Shown piece after piece: positions 58,159 through 64,000 of a DNA stretch of 64,000 nucleotides (positions within the stretch are counted from its first letter, which is position 1; each line of letters starts with the position of its first letter). Source of the stretch: Microtetraspora glauca (GTDB taxonomy: Bacteria; Actinomycetota; Actinomycetes; Streptosporangiales; Streptosporangiaceae). The translations under genes were made by a program, and so were the position numbers. The notes under the pieces are model-generated. The model saw only the letters and a program-made list of their open reading frames with translations. It was not told the origin of the DNA and ran no database searches. The stretch is from positions 79,031 through 143,030 of the forward strand of contig BBYL01000025.1 in NCBI GenBank assembly GCA_001570385.1. The letters run 5' to 3'.

Positions 58159-59349
58159 TCAGAGGCGCGGGCGCGCGGGCTCCTCGTTCAGGAGGAAGGC
58201 GATGGCGCCCATCGCGGACGCGTTCACGCCGAGATCGGCGGGCGACACCTCGATGCGGCGGCGGGCGTTCGGCAGCGCCAGCCGGTCGATCGCCGCGCGG
58301 ATCGGATCCAGCACCAGGCTGCCGAGCGCGGCGAACTCGCCGCCGACGACGATGCGCTCGGGGTCGAGCTGGATGACGGTGTCGGCCAGGATCCGCCCCA
58401 GGTCGGCCGCCGCGTCCGAGATCACCGAGCACACCGTGGGCACCCGGTCCTGGGCCGCCGCGATCAGCTCGTCCAGGCTGGACACGGCGACGCCGCGCGC
58501 GGCGCAGGCCTCCAGCAGGGCCGGGCTGCCGATCCGGCGTTCCAGGCAGCCGCGCCCGCCGCAGTGGCACTCCGGGCCCTCGGGGTCCAGGGAGACGTGG
58601 CCGATCTCGCCCGCCGCCCCGTGCGCGCCGCGCAGCAGGCGGCCGCCCACGATGAAGCCGCCGCCCACGCCGACCGACCAGCGCGCGTAGACCATGTCGC
58701 CGACCGACCGCGCGGCTCCCCAGGTGTTCTCGGCCAGCGCGGCCAGCCGCGCGTTGTTGTCCACCGCCACCCGTACGCCGAACTCCTCCGAGATCAGCCG
58801 CGTGATCGGCGCGTACCGGGCGGGGACGGTGCTGGCCGGGAGCGACGGGTCGTCCACGATGCCGAAGAGGCCGAGGCCGACTGCCTCCAGGGCGCTGAGC
58901 CGTACGCCGTGCTCCTCGCCCACCCTCCTGATCAGCCGTACCGCGGCCTCGGCCTGGCGCTCCGCGCCCGCACCCGCGGGGATGTCGTCCATGCCGGTCA
59001 CGATGACCTCGTGCGCGACGTTGGCGACCGCGAGCCGCACCCGCCTGCGGCCGAGATCGACCCCGATGAACAGGCCCGCGTCGGGGTTCAGGGCGACGAG
59101 CGCGGCGGGACGCCCCCGGCCGCGCGGCTCGGTGGCCGGGGCGTCGATCTCCACCACCGCTCCGCGTTCCATCAGGTCGGAGATGATCGCGAACAGCGTG
59201 GTGCGCGACAGTCCGGTCTGCTGGACGAGCTGGGCGCGGCTCAGCGCACCGGCCGAGCGCAGCGTGGCGAGGACGGCGTCCTCGTGCGCGCGGCGGAGCC
59301 GCCGCAGCGCGTCGGCGGGCTTGTCCGTGCTCACGTGTCCGGTGCTCAC
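58159..59349 (-). CDS. ROK family transcriptional regulator (XylR/NagC type)
   Basis: The 396-residue protein has an N-terminal winged helix (ALSRAQLVQQTGLSRTTLFAIISDLMERG, about 33-61) and a ROK sugar-kinase-like domain with GVDLG (ATP/ligand), the zinc motif GHVSLD...C-H-C-G-G-x-G-C and GGGFIVGGRL. It probably controls the sulfatase-import operon in response to a sugar-like ligand, so the substrate may be a sulfated sugar. The first GTG (59349) is used; a second GTG five codons later is possible. Confidence 0.92.
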   Translation of the reverse strand: MSTGHVSTDKPADALRRLRRAHEDAVLATLRSAGALSRAQLVQQTGLSRTTLFAIISDLMERGAVVEIDAPATEPRGRGRPAALVALNPDAGLFIGVDLGRRRVRLAVANVAHEVIVTGMDDIPAGAGAERQAEAAVRLIRRVGEEHGVRLSALEAVGLGLFGIVDDPSLPASTVPARYAPITRLISEEFGVRVAVDNNARLAALAENTWGAARSVGDMVYARWSVGVGGGFIVGGRLLRGAHGAAGEIGHVSLDPEGPECHCGGRGCLERRIGSPALLEACAARGVAVSSLDELIAAAQDRVPTVCSVISDAAADLGRILADTVIQLDPERIVVGGEFAALGSLVLDPIRAAIDRLALPNARRRIEVSPADLGVNASAMGAIAFLLNEEPARPRL

Positions 59350-59369
59350 TCGTCCGTGGTGTCCATGCT

Positions 59370-59404
59370 CGTTCGGGTCGTTCGGGTCGTTCGGGTCGTT
59401 CGGG
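59370..59404. repeat. 9-bp tandem repeat before the ROK gene
   Basis: TTCGGGTCG occurs about four times head to tail between the FGE stop and the ROK start. It could modulate spacing in the regulator's promoter or leader. Confidence 0.8.
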
Positions 59405-59434
59405 GCGGCTCGTCTGCTCCGTCACGCCTCCTGA

Positions 59435-60370
59435 TCAAAGATCGGCCGCGATCCGGAAGCCGGTGTTCCCCGAGCTGCTGTCCGGGGTGTTCGCGCTCCG
59501 CGCGGCCACGCGATACCGGTTGCAGTAGGAGTCATGGCACAGGTACGAGCCTCCGCGCAACACCCGCGCGGTCCCCGTCTCCGGTCCGCGCGGATCGTCG
59601 AGCGGGCGGGAGAGGTGGTCGGTGGCGAACCAGTCCGCGCACCACTCCCACACGTTGCCCACCATGTTGTACAGCCCGTACCCGTTGGGCCGGTAGGTCT
59701 TGACCGGAGCGGTGCCGAGATGGCCGTCCTCTTCGGTGTTGTGCGTGGGGAAGCGCCCCTGCCAGATGTTGCAACGGTGCTGCCCGCGCGGCGTGAGCTC
59801 GTCGCCCCACGGGTAGCGTGCCTGGTCCAGCCCGCCCCGGGCGGCGTACTCCCACTCGGCCTCGGTGGGCAGCCGCCCGCCCGCCCAGGCGCAGTAGGCG
59901 CGCGCGTCCTCCCATGACACGTGCACGACCGGGTGCTCCCTGCGGTCGTCGACCGTGCTGCCCGGCCCCTGCGGCGCGTGCCAGGCGGCGCCCTCGATGG
60001 CGAGCCACCACGGTGTCCCTTCCGGGGAGGGCGCGTGGCGGCGGGCGTTCCCCGGCGCGAGCAGGTGGAAGACGTAGGACCAGCCGAACCGCTCGGCCTC
60101 CGTGACGTACCCGGTGGCCTTCACGAACGCCGCGAACTGGGCGTTCGTCACCGCGGTGCGCGCCAGGCGGAACGGCCGCACCGTCACCGCGCGGACCGGG
60201 CCCTCGCCGTCCGTGGGGAAACCCTCGCGGTCGTCCGTCCCCATCCGGAACGTCCCGCCGTCCAGGGCGACCAGCCCGCTCACCCGGCGCGGCGTGGGCG
60301 AGAGGGCGACCGTTCGTGGTTCCTCCCGCCCTTCCGCGGTACGGCCAGGCGCGCAGCAGTGCTCGGTCAT
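59435..60370 (-). CDS. Formylglycine-generating enzyme (sulfatase maturation)
   Basis: The 311-residue protein is a full aerobic FGE. The copper-binding pair C278 and C283 lies in GGSYLCHDSYCNRYR, which matches the SUMF1 active site. Other hallmarks are GTFRMG, PTEAEWEYAARGG and the end SANTPDSSSGNTGFRIAAD. It oxidises the sulfatase Cys to formylglycine with O2. The N-terminal CCAPG is also common in actinobacterial FGEs. It is first in the minus-strand set FGE-ROK-sulfatase-importer. Confidence 0.95.
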   Translation of the reverse strand: MTEHCCAPGRTAEGREEPRTVALSPTPRRVSGLVALDGGTFRMGTDDREGFPTDGEGPVRAVTVRPFRLARTAVTNAQFAAFVKATGYVTEAERFGWSYVFHLLAPGNARRHAPSPEGTPWWLAIEGAAWHAPQGPGSTVDDRREHPVVHVSWEDARAYCAWAGGRLPTEAEWEYAARGGLDQARYPWGDELTPRGQHRCNIWQGRFPTHNTEEDGHLGTAPVKTYRPNGYGLYNMVGNVWEWCADWFATDHLSRPLDDPRGPETGTARVLRGGSYLCHDSYCNRYRVAARSANTPDSSSGNTGFRIAADL

Positions 60371-60390
60371 CAGCTCACAGTCCCACGTTA

Positions 60391-60411
60391 AATGTCCGAC
60401 TTGTTGACATT
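60391..60411. promoter_or_regulatory. Palindrome in the FGE promoter region
   Basis: AATGTC-N9-GACATT (perfect six-base arms) lies 20 bases before the FGE start, overlapping a TTGACA sequence. It is a possible operator for the ROK or another regulator. Confidence 0.45.
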
Positions 60412-60530
60412 ATCCCAACGTCGGTGAAGGGGACGTGCGATCGCCGCGTCGGCACCATGCGTACGACCACCGGCCACCCGATATTCGTGCCGAAAACCGG
60501 TACACGACGGGATCGGTAGGACTAGCCTCG

Positions 60531-61346
60531 ATGGCTATGTTCGTCCGGACGGCCCCTGTCGAGATCGCCTTCGAGACCGATGAGGAGAGGATCGTCCGGG
60601 TAGGGGCCACCGTGCGGCGCTGCATGGGAGCGTCCTCTCCTTCGGTGCACGCGCTGCTCGCGCACCTGGAAGCCGTGGGGTTCGAGGGGGCGCCGCGTGT
60701 GCTCGGCGTCGACGGGCGAGACCGGGAGATCCTCACCTTCGTCGAGGGCGAGACGGCCACCCGGCCGCTGCCCGCGTGGGCGGTGTCCGACGAGACCCTG
60801 GTCGCGCTGGCCGGCCTGCTGCGCCGGTTCCACGACGCGGCCGAGAGCTTCACCCCTCCGCCGGGCGCGGTGTGGGAGCAGGGATCCCAGGTGGACGAGC
60901 GCCCCGAACTGGTCGGCCACTGCGACGTCACTCCGGAGAACGTCGTCTTCCGGGCCGGGCCGTCGGGCCGGATGCTTCCGTACGCGCTGATCGACTTCGA
61001 CCTGGCCCGGCCGACGACCCGGCTGTTCGACGTGGTCACGACCCTGCGGCACTGGGCGCCGATCGCCGATCCGATCGACCGCGACCCGCTCCAGCGCACG
61101 CTGGACGTCGGAGCCAGGATGCGGCTCTTCTGCGACGCGTACGGCCTTCCCGTACGGGATCGGCTGCGGCTGGTGGACACCGCGCGGACCAGGTTCGGTC
61201 GCTCGTACGTCGCCACCCGTGCCCGCGCCCAGACGCTCGGCGGCGACTGGGCGCGCAGATGGGCCGGCGGCGCGGGGGAGCGCATCCGGAGGGCATGCGC
61301 CTGGCTCGACGCCCACGAGGACGAACTCCGCCGCCACCTCGTCTAG
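60531..61346 (+). CDS. Aminoglycoside-phosphotransferase-fold (APH) family protein
   Basis: The 271-residue kinase-like protein has the catalytic loop GHCDVTPENVVF (H-x-D-x-x-x-x-N) and the metal-binding LIDFDLARP. The usual N-lobe is short. The family phosphorylates antibiotics or small metabolites, so resistance is possible but not shown. ATG 60531 is chosen as the start of the recognisable domain; ATG 60537 is close. Confidence 0.88.
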   Translation: MAMFVRTAPVEIAFETDEERIVRVGATVRRCMGASSPSVHALLAHLEAVGFEGAPRVLGVDGRDREILTFVEGETATRPLPAWAVSDETLVALAGLLRRFHDAAESFTPPPGAVWEQGSQVDERPELVGHCDVTPENVVFRAGPSGRMLPYALIDFDLARPTTRLFDVVTTLRHWAPIADPIDRDPLQRTLDVGARMRLFCDAYGLPVRDRLRLVDTARTRFGRSYVATRARAQTLGGDWARRWAGGAGERIRRACAWLDAHEDELRRHLV

Positions 61347-61348
61347 TA

Positions 61349-61741
61349 CTAGTGGGTCGAAGCGTTGTCGTAGTCGCGCCGGGCCCGATCGACCTGGTCG
61401 AGGTTGGTGGCGGCCCATTCGGCGAGGTGGGCGAAGAGCGGGGCGAGGCTGCGGCCGAGTTCGCTGATCTCGTACTCGACCCGGGGCGGCACCTCCGGGT
61501 GGTACGTGCGCACGACCAGGCCGTCGCGTTCGAGCTGCCGCAGGCGCTGGGTCAGCACCTTCGGGGTGATCGTGGTGATCTGCCGTTGCAGCTCGACGAA
61601 GCGCTGCCGGCCGTGCTGGTTGAGGGTCCACAGGATCGGAGTGGTCCACCGGCTGAACACGATGTCGACCACCGGGGCGATCGGGCAGGCCTGTGCCGGG
61701 TCGGCCTGCTCGGTCGCGAGCGTCCATGCCGTGTCACCCAT
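61349..61741 (-). CDS. HxlR family transcriptional regulator
   Basis: The 130-residue winged-helix protein has the HxlR pattern: Cys in QACPIAPVVDIVFSRWTTPILWTL, then RFVELQRQITTITPKVLTQRLRQLERDGLVVRTYHPEVPPRVEYEISELG. It is divergent from the NmrA-like gene, the usual pairing in which it represses the oxidoreductase under electrophile or redox stress. Its stop is two bases from that of the APH gene. Confidence 0.93.
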   Translation of the reverse strand: MGDTAWTLATEQADPAQACPIAPVVDIVFSRWTTPILWTLNQHGRQRFVELQRQITTITPKVLTQRLRQLERDGLVVRTYHPEVPPRVEYEISELGRSLAPLFAHLAEWAATNLDQVDRARRDYDNASTH

Positions 61742-61860
61742 ACGGATGCCCTCTCAGAGATAGTTACTTTCCTGTAGGTATCTACTATATCGAGGATGTT
61801 AACGTCCCTGCGTTGCGAAGAAGCCGCTCGTTCGAGCGGATGAACGGCAGGAGACCGGCC

Positions 61861-62706
61861 ATGATTGTTGTAACCGGAGCCACCGGAAACACCGGGCGCC
61901 CGCTCGTGCGGGCGCTCGCGGTGGCGGGCGAGAGGGTGACCGCCACGTCCCGGAACATCGCGGAAGCAAACGTGCCCGAGGGTGTCGAGTTCCGGCAGGC
62001 GGACCTGGCCGACGCCGAGAGCCTGCGTCCGGTGTTCGACGGCGCCGATGCCCTGTTCCTGCATGATGGTGGTGCCAGCGCTCACACCCTGAACGTCAGC
62101 GACATCCTCGACGTGGCCAAGGCCGGCGGCGTCGAGCGGGTGGTGCTGCTGTCCTCGCTGGGAGTGGCGACCCGGCCGGAGTCGGCATCGCACGGAGTGC
62201 GAGGGCTGTCCATTGAGGGGGCCGTGCGAGAGTCGGGCCTGGACTGGACGATCCTGCGGCCCGGCAACTTCGACTCCAACACCTATGCCTGGGCCGCGTC
62301 GGTGCGTGCCGATCGGACCGTCGCCGCGCCGTTCGCCGACATCGGGCTACCGGCCATCGACCCGGGGGACATCGCCGAAGTCGCCGCCGCGGCGCTGCGG
62401 GAGGACGGCCACGCCGGGCAGATCTACGATCTGACCGGCCCCGCCCCGGTAACGCCCCGGGAGCAGGCCGAGGCGATCGGCGCCGCGCTGGGCGAGACGG
62501 TCCGGTTCGTGGAGCAGACCTTGGAGCAGGCGCGAGCGCAGATGCTGAGCTTCATGCCGGCGGACGTGGTGGAGACGACCCTGGCCATCCTGGGCGCGCC
62601 CACCCCGGCCGAGCGGCGGGTCAGCCCCGACGTCGAGAAGGTGCTGGGTCGAGCGCCCAGTACGTATGCCGACTGGGCCCGTACCAACGTCGCCGCCTTC
62701 CGATGA
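61861..62706 (+). CDS. NmrA-like NAD(P)-binding oxidoreductase (SDR family)
   Basis: The 281-residue Rossmann protein starts MIVVTGATGNTGRPL (NAD(P) loop G-x-x-G-x-x-G), with CAGGAG before the ATG. Later blocks are VVLLSSLGVA and TILRPGNF. It resembles quinone-reductase-like or NmrA-type proteins. It is divergent from the HxlR regulator; the 119 bases between hold ATAGTTAC/GTAG-GTAT-CTAC repeats that may be its operator. Confidence 0.91.
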   Translation: MIVVTGATGNTGRPLVRALAVAGERVTATSRNIAEANVPEGVEFRQADLADAESLRPVFDGADALFLHDGGASAHTLNVSDILDVAKAGGVERVVLLSSLGVATRPESASHGVRGLSIEGAVRESGLDWTILRPGNFDSNTYAWAASVRADRTVAAPFADIGLPAIDPGDIAEVAAAALREDGHAGQIYDLTGPAPVTPREQAEAIGAALGETVRFVEQTLEQARAQMLSFMPADVVETTLAILGAPTPAERRVSPDVEKVLGRAPSTYADWARTNVAAFR

Positions 62707-62805
62707 TCAGCACTCGCCGGGCGCTGTCCGGTTCCCCGGCCGGCAGGCGGCAGGACAGGGCGCCCACCGCGTCGCCCGACTCGCGGGCCTCCGGGTGGAT
62801 CATGA

Positions 62806-62830
62806 ACCGGCTCGAATCCCGTTGGTCCGA
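62806..62830 (+). other. tRNA T-arm-like sequence
   Basis: ACCGG-CTCGAAT-CCCGT resembles a T-arm with one mismatch, followed by a seven-base stretch and no CCA. The rest of a tRNA is not found. It may be a remnant of a tRNA or an old insertion site, or chance. Confidence 0.25.
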
Positions 62831-62851
62831 CGATCACGAGAGAATGCCCCG

Positions 62852-63832
62852 GTGACACGCACGGACAGGTACACGGCCGCCGGGATGGCACTCGGGGTCG
62901 CGGTCGACGCCCTGGTGGGCGACCCCAGGAAAGGGCATCCGGTCGCCGTCTTCGGCACCCGCGCCGCGGCACTGGAAGAACGGATATACGCGGATTCGAG
63001 GACACGCGGTGTGCTGTTCACCGCGCTGTGCGTGGGCGCGGTCACCGGGATCGGGGTGGTGGCCGAGCGGCTCACCCGGCACCGGCCGGTGGCCCGTACC
63101 GCCGTCACCGCCGCCGCCACCTGGGCGGTACTCGGCGGGACCACGCTCGGCCGTGAGGGCGCGCACATGGCCGCGTCCCTGGAATCCGGCGACCTGCCCG
63201 CCGCCCGCGTACGGCTCCCGCACCTGTGCGGGCGCGACCCGTCCCGACTGGACGCGCCGGAGCTCGCCAGGGCGACCGTCGAGTCGATCGCGGAGAACAC
63301 CTCCGACGCCGTCGTCGCGCCGCTCTTCTGGGGCGCGGTGGCGGGGGTGCCCGGCCTGCTGGGCTACCGGGCGGTCAACACGCTGGACGCGATGGTCGGG
63401 CACCGGTCCGCGCGCCACGAGCGGTTCGGCTGGGCGTCCGCCCGGCTCGACGACGCCGCCAACCTCGTGCCCGCCCGGCTGACCGGGCTGCTCGCCGCGG
63501 CCCTCGCGCCCGTCGCCGGTGGCTCTCCCCGCCGTGCGCTGGCCGCGCTGCGCCGCGACGGGCACCGCCACCCGAGTCCCAACTCGGGCCGGTGCGAGGC
63601 CGCCTTCGCGGGCGCCCTCGGCGTACGGCTCGGCGGCGTCAACGACTATGGCGGGCGCCTTGAGGAGCGGCCCGAGCTCGGAGACGGCCCGCGCCCCGCA
63701 GTCCCGGACATCCGCCGCGCCGTACGGCTGGCCCGCGCGGTGTCCTTCGCCGCGGCGGCGCTCGCGGTCGCCGCGCGGATGACCATGCGTTGCCGGAACC
63801 GCGAAAAGAACACATCGCCAGATATCCGATGA
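62852..63832 (+). CDS. cobD: Adenosylcobinamide-phosphate synthase
   Basis: The 326-residue membrane protein (CobD/CbiB) joins aminopropanol phosphate to adenosylcobyric acid. Family motifs are AVDALVGDPRKGHPV at the start, ESIAENTSDAVVAPLFWGAVAGVPG and the NTLDAMVGHRSARHERFGWASARLDD loop. The start is GTG 62852. It is the second corrin enzyme in the window after cobQ. No riboswitch is seen before it. Confidence 0.94.
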   Translation: MTRTDRYTAAGMALGVAVDALVGDPRKGHPVAVFGTRAAALEERIYADSRTRGVLFTALCVGAVTGIGVVAERLTRHRPVARTAVTAAATWAVLGGTTLGREGAHMAASLESGDLPAARVRLPHLCGRDPSRLDAPELARATVESIAENTSDAVVAPLFWGAVAGVPGLLGYRAVNTLDAMVGHRSARHERFGWASARLDDAANLVPARLTGLLAAALAPVAGGSPRRALAALRRDGHRHPSPNSGRCEAAFAGALGVRLGGVNDYGGRLEERPELGDGPRPAVPDIRRAVRLARAVSFAAAALAVAARMTMRCRNREKNTSPDIR

Positions 63833-63865
63833 CGGGCATTTCCTCCGCCCGCACGCGGGAGGACC

Positions 63866-64000
63866 ATGCCGGTCATGACAGCGGTGGTGCGAACCGAAGG
63901 ACTGACCAAGTTCTACGGGAGACGACGGGGCCTCCACGACCTCGACCTGGAGATCCATCCGGGCGAGGTCTTCGGATATCTCGGCCCCAACGGCGCGGGT
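63866..64000 (+). CDS. ABC transporter ATP-binding protein, N-terminal part (runs past the window)
   Basis: The frame begins at ATG 63866 (or 63875) after GGGAGGA and shows VVRTEGLTKFYGRRRGLHDLDLEIHPGEVFGYLGPNGAG, ending inside Walker A. The pattern is that of DrrA/CcmA-type ATPases for drug or lipid export. Only 45 codons are in the window. Confidence 0.85.
   Translation, partial: MPVMTAVVRTEGLTKFYGRRRGLHDLDLEIHPGEVFGYLGPNGAG

Noticed and set aside
62740..62840. Complete tRNA gene
   Set aside because: Only a T-arm-like piece with a mismatched stem is present; no acceptor, D-arm or anticodon arm can be paired.
62424..63005. Minus-strand frame containing GPTGFEPV
   Set aside because: This peptide is a known artefact of translating a tRNA T-arm antisense; the rest overlaps the NmrA-like and cobD genes.
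1..64000. Insertion sequences, prophage or integrative element
   Set aside because: No transposase, integrase, phage structural gene or long flanking repeats were found, and base composition appears even.

Overview
This window comes from the chromosome of a high-GC actinomycete. Supporting signs are pervasive G/C third positions, frequent GTG and TTG starts, ATGA/GTGA-coupled operons, an AfsR/SARP-type giant regulator, a Nur-type nickel operator, and CbtB/CbtA behind a B12 riboswitch. The gene style fits Streptosporangiales-like bacteria, but no rRNA, complete tRNA or other taxonomic marker is present, so the genus is an inference.

Region 1 (1-25.6 kb) is a catabolic island. It holds an acyl-CoA dehydrogenase (cut by the window edge), a CitE-like lyase, a lipocalin-like protein, a cupin, MmgE/PrpD, a metal-dependent cyclase/hydrolase, a CaiB/BaiF CoA-transferase, a small unknown protein, an IclR regulator, a hydantoinase-type amidohydrolase, a Liv-type ABC transporter (with a permease-ATPase fusion and no binding protein), an acyl-CoA synthetase, a VOC protein, a double cupin with a His-rich tail, a second lipocalin-like protein, a complete Dpp/Opp-type ABC transporter, and a nitrilase-fold protein whose catalytic Cys is Ser. 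Six promoter regions share a composite element, GTTCC-N7-GGAAC-N3-GTTCC. Its 13-bp core has the layout of known IclR-family operators, so the locus looks like one regulon for taking up and degrading an unidentified small molecule, probably one with a cyclic amide or ureide bond. A SUKH protein and a six-span membrane protein are embedded at 12.8-14.2 kb.

Region 2 (25.6-37.7 kb) holds a SARP/AfsR-like regulator, an FMN reductase, a RibD-like reductase, a secreted protein, a 2Fe-2S ferredoxin-like protein next to cobQ, an NTF2-like protein, an internally deleted class V aminotransferase, and a cysteine-synthase-like/MFS pair preceded by a compact structured leader.

Region 3 (37.7-49.3 kb) deals with metals and respiration: a B12 riboswitch with cbtB and cbtA, a histidine phosphatase homologue, a CzrA/SmtB-type ArsR sensor divergent from a CDF exporter, inorganic pyrophosphatase, cydAB, and nikABCDE behind a Nur box.

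Region 4 (49.4-60.4 kb) holds an LCP protein next to an ECF sigma factor, fabV preceded by an acyl-carrier-protein fragment, an MgtC-like protein, and a co-directional set FGE - ROK regulator - cytoplasmic sulfatase - SsuCBA-like importer. This set reads as import, maturation and hydrolysis of a sulfate ester.

Region 5 (60.5-64 kb) holds an APH-fold protein, a divergent HxlR/NmrA pair, cobD (cbiB), and the start of an ABC ATPase cut by the window end.
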